A DNA stretch of 64,000 bases, from contig CM035808.1 in the NCBI GenBank assembly GCA_020466095.1, positions 25,995,508 to 26,059,507 of the forward strand, read 5' to 3'. The notes beneath the pieces are model-generated. The model ran no database searches. It was given only the letters and a program-made list of their open reading frames with translations, and had not been told where the DNA came from. Shown piece after piece: positions 1 through 8,289 of this stretch. Origin of the DNA: Chlorops oryzae. Its lineage: Eukaryota; Arthropoda; Insecta; Diptera; Chloropidae. The first letter of the stretch is position 1. Each line of letters begins with the position of its first letter. The translations under genes were made by a program, and so were the position numbers.

Positions 1-167
1 ATAGATTAGGCCCAATCCGAAGCCTGTACCAATTCCAATTGTAAAAATAAGTGTGAGTACATTTTGAGCAAAGGTCGAGACGACAATGAAAGAGGAGGCA
101 ACTAAGGCGCCAACTATCGTTACTACCCTGCAGCCGTATTTATTTACGACGGCGGATGCAATGGGTC
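1..167 (-). CDS. Monocarboxylate transporter (SLC16 family), coding exon 3, cut by window edge
   Basis: Third coding exon, following the TTTCAG acceptor at 168-173. The split codon G|GA gives Gly and the reading continues GPIASAVVNKYGCRVVTIVG, ALVASSFIVVSTFAQN, VLTLIFTIGIGTGFGLGLIY. This is helix 2 end, the N-K/R-Y/F-G-C-R loop and helices 3 and 4 of a monocarboxylate transporter. The G-x-G-x-G-F-G-L-G run is normal for helix 4. The gene leaves the window at base 1 with at least eight helices missing. The open frame on the opposite strand at 86-289 is only its antisense shadow. Confidence 0.92.
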
Positions 168-239
168 CTGAAATAGATTTGGATTTTCTTGAGAGCTGTA
201 TTTTTTTTTTAACCGATGTATACCTAGTTAGAAACTCAC

Positions 240-359
240 CCGTCGCTAATGTAACACCAGTGAGAAGAGAGGCGATCCATGCTGTATAGCCTTTGCCCTC
301 ATTGAAATACGTTAAGAATTCGTTGTAGAATATACCGAAGGTATAAGTGATGCCATCGG
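240..359 (-). CDS. Monocarboxylate transporter (SLC16 family), coding exon 2
   Basis: Second coding exon of the minus-strand transporter. It follows a CTAG acceptor (AG at 361-360) and reads DGITYTFGIFYNEFLTYF, NEGKGYTAWIASLLTGVTLA and T, then ends at 240 before a GTGAGT donor. TDGxxYTFG and the F-N-E-x-K/G-x-T-A-W-I-x-S-L segment are the end of helix 1, the first loop and helix 2 of insect SLC16 carriers. It is joined to exon 1 across the 4-kb intron 360-4387 and to exon 3 across a 72-base intron at 168-239. The exon is 120 bases with phases that agree on both sides. No frame break is seen. Confidence 0.92.
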
Positions 360-689
360 CTAGAAACGGTTATTTATGGTTATTAATTTTTCATTTAAAA
401 TATCTTACATAAGATAGTTTAGTCGCAATCTGTCTGAAGCACGAGAATTAAATGCTCTATTATAAAAGAAGTTGCTATGCCATACATTTTCATTCTAACC
501 CATCGCAGTAGCATAAATGAAAAGATATTTATGATCTTTAGTGGAGTCTAAGTGCAAACAAGTAAGAAAGCTAAAGTCGGTCAAGCCCGACTTTGAAATA
601 CCCAGCGTCCCGACATTATGAGCGCACTATGTTTTGCTTCTCTATTTGTGGGCGTGGCAGTGTGTGGGCCACATAAAATATTTTCCTTC

Positions 690-1430
690 ACCTTTCATTC
701 CCCTTGATGAACCTATGGTGCGAATTTGAAGCTTCTACGCCTTTTACTTCGGAAGTTATGAAAAATCTTCATTTATGGGCGTGGCAGTGGGCGGGCCACA
801 TAAATTTTTTCCCTACACCTTTCTTTCGCCTTAGTGAACCTATGTTGCGAATTTGGAGCTTCTACGCCTTTTACTTCGGAAGTTACGAAAAATCTTTATT
901 TGTGGGCGTGGCAGTGGGCGGGCCACATAAAATTTTTTTCCTACACATTTCATTCGCCATGGTGAACCTATGTTGCGAATTTGGAGCTTCTACGCCTTTT
1001 ACTTCGGAAGTTACGAAAAATCTTTATTTGTGGGCGTGGCAGTGGGCGGGCCACATAAAATTTTTTTTCCTACACCTTTCATTCGCCTTGGTGAACCTAT
1101 GTTGCGAATTCGAAGCTTATACGCCTTTTACTTCGGAAGTTACGAAAAGTCTTCATTTGTGGGCGTGGCAGTGGGCGGGCCACAAAAAATTTTTTCCTAC
1201 ACCTTTGATTCGCCTTGGTGAACCTATGTTGTGAATTTGAAGCTTCTACGCCTTTTACTTCGGAAGTTACGAAAATTCTCTATTTGTGGGCGTGGCAGTG
1301 GGCGGGCTACATAAATTTTTATTCCTACACCTTTCATTTGCCTTGGTCAACCTATGCTGCGAATTTGAAGCTTCTACGCCTTTTACTTCACAAGTTACGA
1401 TAAGCCCTTATTTTTGGGCTTATTTGTGGG
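690..1430. repeat. Six-unit ~127-bp tandem repeat inside family A element
   Basis: About six copies of a ~127-bp unit follow one another. Each contains GCTTCTACGCCTTTTACTTC, GGAAGTTACGAAAAATCTT, TGGGCGTGGCAGTGGGCGGG and TACACCTTTCATTCGCCTT. The other family A copy has only about four units, so the number is variable. Frames that stay open through several units are a by-product of the repeat, not genes. Confidence 0.85.
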
Positions 1431-1690
1431 CGTGGCTCGAGGAGGGCGGCGTCCATTTTTTGCCAGCAAATGTCCCTTTTGGTAGCTTACCAGCACACCA
1501 AATATCAATGAAATGTGTTGAGTGGTTCGCAAGTTACAAGCATTTTACTGAAAACACAATAAATTAATTTGTGGGCGTGGCAGTGGGCGGATGTCTCCCA
1601 TTTTTACTTAGGATCGTACTCGGACCCCGATATACATGTGTGCCAAATTTCGACTTCATTGGTTCAGCCGTTTCGGAGGAGATCCGACCA

Positions 1691-1720
1691 CGGACGGACG
1701 GACAGACGGACAGACGGACA
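1691..1720. repeat. GGAC/AGAC microsatellite
   Basis: Short tetranucleotide run (GGACGGACGGACAGACGGAC...) inside the family A element, equal to the (GTCY)n microsatellite of mini-me/DINE-1-type elements read on the other strand. Confidence 0.8.
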
Positions 1721-1849
1721 TGTCTAAATCGATTCAGTTTTTGATCCTGATCATTTCTATATATATTTTTCTATATCTCCGATGCTTAATTCTCCCTGTT
1801 ACAAGATTTGCACAAAACTAATATACCCCGCTTACGCTGGGTATAAAAA

Positions 1850-1955
1850 GTGGGCAGGAAAAAATATTTATGGGAAGTTATAGGAATTTTAGGGAATTTA
1901 GCCCTTGTTCTGAGACATTTAGAAGAATGTTCTCCTAAAAAACTATCAACAGTGG
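1850..1955. repeat. Right part of a MITE split by the family A element
   Basis: TTATGGGA, then CTTGTTCTGAGACATTTAGA and CTCCTAAAA...CAACAGTGG, matches the right half of the uninterrupted element at 15691-15906. The left part (TTTATGATCTTTAGTGGAGT, about 520-555) lies on the other side of the INE-1-like element, so that element appears to have jumped into the MITE. Confidence 0.6.
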
Positions 1956-1999
1956 TTCCTTAGTCTTTGGGCTAGTCTCGTCTTAAATTAGAAAATCGA

Positions 2000-3900
2000 T
2001 TTTCTTTTACGTAAAAAGTGATCTGCGCGTAATTCTAATGACCCTATATCTACTTTGTGGTTCATTTTTTGCCATATTAACCCCATTGGAGTGGTTTGAA
2101 CTACAATGAAACGCTGACTGCAAGAATTTTGTAAGAACTTCCCCAAAACAATTGCGTTTCTTGCCTTGTTTTGTCTACTTCCTCAAATGTGTAAGCCATC
2201 TTCCGTCTTATCTGCTTTGCATTCGATCTCTTCCCAAACCCATTCACCCACGGAAAAATCACTATAAAAACATCTACTGAGGTAGTTAAAGTGCGTATGT
2301 TTCAGTGGCGCTATCAATCTAGTTCATCGATTATATTATAATTCATGTCAAATTACTAATTCAATGTGTTAATTCCTCAAAGGCAAATCTACTGCAAGAA
2401 ATTTACTTTTTCTAAATCTAATCTCTTAATGTTCTAATAATAAATTTTTTTCTTTATGATAAGATTGCGATGGAATCTTAAATTGCGCTTGTAAGAAACA
2501 AAATCACGTGGGCGAGAACAATTGAATTCTTCGCTTTGACGTTCTTAGTTGAAAATGAAAATTTAAAATGTTGAAACGTGTTCAATAAATTTTCTTTTCT
2601 TTCATCTTTTATTTCCAAGTATTCCCAATCTGAAGTGTCAATATAATTAGAAGACTTTGTAGGCTTCATTCAAACAAATGGGCTACCGACTACTCAAGGT
2701 TTCTGGGTTTGCTGTCGTCAAAACTTTTTATGATATCGTTAAAGTTGACACTGGATACAGTGGTCATTAGCTTAAAAAAAAAACAGTAAAAGGCAGGGAA
2801 GATCTCTTGAAGTTCCTTTTGACATTGGCACGTATACAATTCCTTATACGAGCCGCTTTTTATAATGGTTGATGGTCCTTGTGAGAGTCCTCACTGCCTC
2901 TGCGCTAGCCGTCGGTTCTTAGGTCAGCATTTAATCCTACAGTGTTGATATTTTTCTAAAGAGTTTTTGTTTAATTTTTTCCAAGAATGGATTACGCTTT
3001 GCGAATTTTGTTGGGTTGCTTTGAGATTTCAAGTGTGCAAATATGCATTCCGTCATAAGCCGAAGAACTTCCTCAAAAACATTACAAGTGTTTGTGCTTT
3101 GCATCGGACGCATAACATAGTTTTCCCGTGCTCTCGTGCCAACATATTCAAATATACATAAACATAAATATATGCCGACAAATAAATATTTATTCATCTA
3201 CGTTGGGGCATGCTGGAACTGCTCCAGCTCGCTTACACAAAAACAAAAACTCAAGCCCTAGTATTGAAGGGATGGTAAAGCATTTTGCAATCGCGGAAGT
3301 TTCACAGTGTCGCGATATTGAACAAAAACTTTGTATGTGATGTCGTCAAGCTTCGAAAATAAGAAAATGGTGATGGTGTCCATCAAAACACATTTGTGAA
3401 GGATTTGGAAACAAAAGCCACGTAATGCCCGAAAAGGTTTATTACTGAGGATTCGGTATGTACCTAAATTTGTAGCTACCTATAGTATTGAAATTCATCA
3501 AGTAGATATAAGGAATTCATAAAAAGAAACGAAGGTTGAAAGCTCCTTGGGATTATATGAACTTGAAACGATCTACAGTTGAGTCCATGCTTTTGTGAGA
3601 GGCAATATTTTTCTTTTGGTTTTTTGGTGTTAAAATCCGTGGTTTATCGAAGACCCGGTTATTTGATATCCCTTCAAAAATTGTAGTTATTATTCAAAAT
3701 ATAACTTTGGAAGCTCAAAATGGGTTTTATGTGATTTGTCGAAATTCATGGGGATTTTGTAGTCCAGAAATGTTCAAATTTTAAAGAAAGATTTTATTTT
3801 GCTACTGTTCCTATTAAAGTTATTCGACACGACAGCCTCTAGAAATGTCGAATTTTTCATACAAATGAGCAAGCTGTTCTGCCTATGAATTTGTTTTGAC
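2000..3900. other. Intron 1 of the transporter gene, no recognised gene
   Basis: AT-rich intronic DNA with short homopolymer runs. Short open frames at 2478-2669, 2937-3197 and nearby show no recognisable domain. Confidence 0.6.
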
Positions 3901-4054
3901 ACAAGGTGTATTTAACAAGGCGATGATCAGTAGTAAAAAAAAAAAAAAAAACAATGAAAAATATTTTGGCAATGTCAAAACATCTCAACACAAAATTTGA
4001 CAGTTTCAAGTTGAAAAAAAGGAAGATAGAAGAACCTTGTTAAATACGCCTTGT
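3901..4054. repeat. Small palindromic MITE-like element in transporter intron 1
   Basis: ACAAGGTGTATTTAACAAGG at the left is matched by CCTTGTTAAATACGCCTTGT at the right in inverted orientation, one difference over 20 bases, around an A-rich centre of about 113 bases. No coding capacity and no clear target duplication. Confidence 0.7.
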
Positions 4055-4387
4055 TTCGACTCTTTTCATTTCTTCTTGTAAACTAATGCCGGCCTTACAC
4101 TCTTGCCAATTATAAAAGTTGCTACAAGAACAGACAAGCTCCGTAATGTGTTCGTAATTCCAGCCTTCTCTCATGGGCAAGAATATGTAGTGATGTTTTT
4201 CGTAGCATTGCCTCAATACGGGCAACAAGTGTTAGGCCGACATAACGTGGCTTCATGCTGCACTCGAGATTAAAATCAAAGTCGCATCCAATTGAATTTG
4301 AAATGCTTCTAATTTACGGAAAGATTGAGCAAGTCAAAATTTGTGTTTTTAAATAGGAAAAAAAAAAGGTGCTAACCTACTACTTAC

Positions 4388-4529
4388 TTATGATGTGTAT
4401 CATGAAGGAACCAAAGACGACCACCCAACCCCAACCGCCGTCCAGCGCACTTGGGCGATTCGCATCCTCCTCATCTAATTGTGTGCCCGAAGGGGGGTCC
4501 CTTCGGCGCGACGGCCCTCCATGGACCAT
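4388..4529 (-). CDS. Monocarboxylate transporter (SLC16 family), coding exon 1
   Basis: This is the first coding exon of a proton-linked monocarboxylate transporter, a 12-helix plasma-membrane carrier of the major facilitator superfamily. The minus strand opens with ATG at 4529, preceded in frame by TGA, and reads MVHGGPSRRD, an acidic stretch (LDEEDAN), then LDGGWGWVVVFGSFMIHII. DGGWGWVVV is the hallmark N-terminal motif at helix 1 of this family; the residue usually Pro before DGG is Leu here. The exon ends at 4388 with a GTAAGT donor in phase 1. The single leftover base joins the two at the start of exon 2 to make ACC (Thr), giving MIHIITDGITYTFG, as expected for the family. The family is certain; which paralogue it is, and whether non-coding 5' exons lie further right, cannot be seen. 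Confidence 0.92.
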
Positions 4530-4939
4530 TTTGAAAACTCAAAAGTCGGCAATGAAAATATCCTTTAACAAATCAAAATCCGTGTCGCTTCAGATTTAAA
4601 TATAAATTATAACTTTATGAAAGCCGTGATTAGGAAAATAAAATAAAAATTTTGTTATACTTAAAAAAAAAAAAAATTCAACTAATTTTTGAAAATGAAA
4701 AACTGCGCCTGAACTACGTTTTGCGGCATTTGCGGTTTGTTTGATGCACTGCTGTGTTGTTCTGTTTGCTGTTGTTGTTGCTGATTTCGCTGCAACGAAG
4801 CACACAATCAGAAGACTTTTTTCCAGTTTGTGCTCGGAAATACTGCTGTGGCTTCGATAGTGTCTTCACTTCTTTCCGCCGTTCAACTTTTGTGAAGCTC
4901 GTCAGACTTTTTGGCACTTCTCAACGCCATTTGCGATTC

Positions 4940-4985
4940 TTTTGTTTCGGTTTGTTTTGTTTTGTTTTGTTTGGTGTTGTTCCGT
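4940..4985. repeat. TTTTG-rich simple repeat
   Basis: Several TTTTG/TTTCG units in a row (GGTTTGTTTTGTTTTGTTTT). Upstream of the transporter start codon on its strand; no function claimed. Confidence 0.7.
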
Positions 4986-5336
4986 TTCGATTTGGTCTCT
5001 GCAATGAATAGAAAGAACACGGTTCTTTGTTAATGATAAATGTCAATAACTTGAGTGTACATTTGAAAATTGAAATTGAAGTGTGTCAGTTATTTTGTAG
5101 TTAAATTTTCTTGACATTTCAATTTAATTCGATTGCCTGCTACGCTTGAATTGAGATTTTCGATTGGCGCCCACAAAGCGCTTATACGCTCGATTGAAGA
5201 ATAATGAGCAACGTAATTAAAAATATAATGTGACGTAGCTGACGAGATTATTTTATTGTCTTAATAATATAATTTTGAAATGGAAACCAAGGCTGATAAG
5301 AACAAAGCCATGTTGATATTCGGGGTATTCACGAAT

Positions 5337-5490
5337 TCGGATAGAAGAACGGATGGGTGCGCATATACATTAGGGCGTTCGATGGATGGATAAATGGAAG
5401 AATAGATGGATCGATGAATGAATGGATAGTTGGATGGAATGCCGGTTTGAAGAACGAAAAGATATGTATGTAGATGAATAGATGGAATAA
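5337..5490. repeat. Degenerate GATG/GAAT tetranucleotide repeat
   Basis: Imperfect GATG, GGAT, GAAT units (GATGGATGGATAAATGGAAG and similar) over about 150 bases. The Ile/Pro/Ser-rich frame on the minus strand here is a product of the repeat. Confidence 0.65.
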
Positions 5491-5864
5491 GTTTACTTAA
5501 CGAGCGTTTCTGCCTTTCTTTTTTTTTTTTTGAAAATGTGCAAAAATTTTGCAAATTCACAATCAATTTTTGGGGGTTGGATTTGGAATTAGGAGGTCAT
5601 TCTATGCCTATATACGAAATATAGAATCCCATAAACGCCCGTAAACTAAGGCCGAATAGATAGAATGTTATGGACAGATGAATGGCTGGGTTGGTATGCA
5701 TTGCAATGGTCAGATATATCAAGAATGATGATCGTAAATCGATTTAATCTACACTATTGAAAAAAAAAAATTTATGAAATTTTCATACTAGAAATGTTTG
5801 GACCCTAAACCCGAACAAATATTAACCCCCTTATTTACATATAATCAAAATTTAAATCTAAAAC

Positions 5865-6713
5865 TTTTTATACCTGACACACTCTATGTCGAGGGTATAT
5901 TGCATTTGTGTGGTTGTGTGTAAAACCCAGAACCAGTCGAGATAGACCATACAAAATATATATAGAAATGATCAGCATCACCAGGAGATTTGGTTTAGCC
6001 ATGCCTGTCTGTCTATCTGTCCGTCTGTCTGTATACAGTTTTATTATCGAAGGAGTTGAGCTATCTTGATGAAATTTGGTATCCGTGCTCACGGGGACAT
6101 GAGTAACAACAAGTTCGAGAATGGACCCGATCGGACCATGTTTAGGGGTACCTCCAGTACTAGGGTCTGTTACGAAAATCACAAAAACTGCGCTAAAATC
6201 GGAGTTTTTCACCATATTTTGATCAAATTCGATATTTGAACTTGTTTCAAGGCCAGTAATATGATTTCCAAAAATTGGAAAAGTGGGCGTGGCAGAAGGG
6301 CGTTTTTCGAAAATCTTCCCCTCCACCCGAAATTCTAATGAGACTTCAATGAAATTTGGCACTTATGCTTCCTTTGTAGCCATAAACATCTTAAAAAAAA
6401 ATTTCCCCGGTCGGTCCTTTATTACGGATATCTCCAATACTAGGGCTGTCACAAAAATCCCAAAACTGCTTCAAAATCGGACTTTTTCGAAATATTTCAA
6501 TGAAGCTTAGAATTCGAGTGTATATTTAAGCCTCCGATTAGAATTGCAAAAAAATTGGAAAAGTGGGCGTGGAAAAGAAGCCTTAAAAACCTCTTGAATA
6601 TTCTTACTTAGTGGTCCTGTTTTTTGGGCGTGGTTCAAAAATTATTTAAACATGTGTCTGTGTCGGGTATTTTATTGTCAGGCTCGTCTGACTATAACAC
6701 CCTTACTTGTTTT
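5865..6713 (+). mobile_element. INE-1/DINE-1-like element, family B copy 1
   Basis: Starts TTTTTATACCTGACAC and closes the stem with GGGTATATTGC; then the core ATATATAGAAATGATCAGCA, a GTCTGTCTGTCYGTCTG microsatellite at about 6005-6036, a body with repeated TGGGCGTGGC motifs, a hairpin GTCAGGCTCGTCTGAC at about 6677-6692 and the end CTTACTTGTTTT. The second copy at 23682-24535 has the same ends. No protein is encoded; the frame at 5868-6362 on the minus strand follows the element and is spurious. Confidence 0.85.
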
Positions 6714-6881
6714 AAATTCAGTTTTTGTATAGAAATTTGGCATTAAGTCTGTTCCTGTGCTGCACAAAACTGCCCAATTTTGACCAATTTTCATACAGTT
6801 TTCACAAAAATAGGGCAGTTTCGTGCAGTACGGGAACAGACCTTTTGCTTAAATTCAGTTTTTGTATAGAAATTTGACATT
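6712..6881. repeat. Hairpin element flanked by 33-bp direct repeats
   Basis: Two 33-base direct repeats (6712-6744 and 6849-6881, TTAAATTCAGTTTTTGTATA..., one mismatch) flank an inverted repeat whose arms (6747-6775 and 6813-6842; GTCTGTTCC...ACTGCCC) pair over about 29 bases. It abuts the 3' end of the family B element. This is either a small MITE with a duplicated flank or a local duplication around a hairpin. Confidence 0.65.
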
Positions 6882-7494
6882 CAAATGTTTTAAATTTATC
6901 ATTTGGTTATGAACAAGGGGGAAAATAATTCGATCAAATATCAAAAATGTCGAATAAAAATAAAAACTACAAAAATCAATATACATGCATACATATGTTG
7001 AAGAATTGAATTTAGAATCCAAAGTCATGTCATATTGTTGTTATATTAAAGTCGTTCATTCAATGTAAATCATTTCCCGAGTTCAATATAAAGCCTAACC
7101 CCTTTGTATATTGAGTTGCCGGCTTTCACTTTGGCCTTCTTAATTTGAAGCGCTATGCATGCCTACTTATCTTTAAAATGGCCAATTACTTGAGCTTACA
7201 TACATTCTGAGTATAAAATTATCGTGTTCCGGAAAAGTGTTATTGCACGACGCTTTTATGATACATACAATTTAAGCGTTGACGGCTAATAATGTACTTA
7301 AGAACGTAATTAAAGAAGACATTCCGTGTAAGACGCACTCATTTGTTTGATTGTTTTTCTTTCCGGATTTTCCGCCTCAAAGAAGTTCTTTTCAAAAATG
7401 AAAAAGATTTAAAAATAAACCAACCCGAACGTGCCACGGTTTGCTGCCATACTAATTAATTGACTTAAGTTGAAATGTCTTATATATATATATA

Positions 7495-8288
7495 CAGTGG
7501 AATCTCTATAACTCGAACTCGCTTAGTCGAAATCCGAAGAAAAGGCAATTCCCTTTCGCTGAAATCATGTAATTCGAAGTTCTTGTTAAGTCGAAAACTC
7601 GCACTGAGCGAACGTAACCATGATTTTTTTAAAAGGGCGCATTGTTATTCACAGTCCTTTTGATTTTCGAGCAGAACAAAAATTTCAAAAGAAAAATGGT
7701 TGAGTCAACAACATTTTTGGTTGAATTGAAAGGAAATATGTTTAATTACATTTCTTTACGTTCGTTATAATTCTCATTTGTTTTATAAAATAAGACATAT
7801 ATGTATTCATCTTAGAACTTTTTAAGCATTGCAAAAGCAGTCACCAAAACGGAGTGACGAAATCGGATGAAGTCCATCCGATGGCTATTTTTTTGAGTCA
7901 TGTTCAGCAGAGTGCTCTATGCCATTTGCTTTGAACGTTAATTAAATTTTTTTGACATTTCTTTTGCTTAATTAAGGTATTTTTTTTTTTGGAATTTTTT
8001 TAAAAATATCTTGTCATATTCAACTATGTCCGTGGTTGGTTCAAAATTTAAATTTAATAATCGATTTTTGAAAATTATCATCTCAATTCAACCTGAAACA
8101 TTGTTGATTCAAAAGGAAAATCTTTATTTTTTTCAAATAAGAAAAATTGTTAAAAATTAAAAATCATTCCTTGTTGAAGCCGTTTTGTATGTTTTTTGCT
8201 TTTTAATTTAACCAGTTTTCTGTTGAAATTTTTTCTCAGTGCGTTAGATTGAATGGCTTTCCATTTCCATTTTAAAGAGATTCCACTG
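7495..8288. mobile_element. pogo/Tigger-like MITE carrying a nested insertion
   Basis: Left end CAGTGGAATCTCTATAACTC and right end AGAGATTCCACTG are inverted and flanked by TA on both sides (7493-7494 and 8289-8290). CAGTGGAAxCTCTATAACTCGAA-type ends are typical of pogo/Tigger relatives. Without the insert at 7602-8241 the element is only about 150 bases and non-coding. Confidence 0.75.
7602..8241. mobile_element. CACTG-ended non-autonomous DNA element, copy 1 (nested)
   Basis: About 640 bases starting CACTGAGCGAACG and ending TTTTTTCTCAGTG, inserted into the pogo-like MITE. A second copy lies at 18923-19555. Shared internal words include GAGTCAACAACATTTTTGGT and AAAACGGAGTGACGAAATCG. CG lies on both sides of this copy and TG on both sides of the other, so a 2-base duplication is possible. 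No open frame resembles a transposase. Confidence 0.75.
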
Positions 8289-8289
8289 T

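Larger units (their letters stand above)
556..1849 (-). mobile_element. INE-1/DINE-1-like (Helentron-associated) element, family A copy 1
   Basis: Read on the minus strand, the element starts with TTTTTATACCC and a short stem closing with GGGTATATT, then carries the AT-rich mini-me-like core (TATATAGAAATGATCAGGAT...), a GTCY microsatellite and a long tandem-repeat body. It ends in a 16-base hairpin (GTCGGGCTTGACCGAC) followed by CTTTCTTACTTGTTT. The same end structure is seen in families B and C. It sits inside intron 1 of the transporter gene and has no coding capacity. Boundaries are judged from the second copy at 41492-42580. INE-1-like elements are known to be non-autonomous Helentron derivatives; the assignment here rests on structure. 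Confidence 0.8.

Noticed and set aside
86..289. 67-codon plus-strand frame
   Set aside because: It is antisense to exons 2 and 3 of the transporter and has no independent support.
704..1234. 176-codon frame with repeated Trp/Phe-rich blocks
   Set aside because: It follows the ~127-bp tandem repeat of an INE-1-like element; each unit is read in a different frame, so no protein repeat is conserved.
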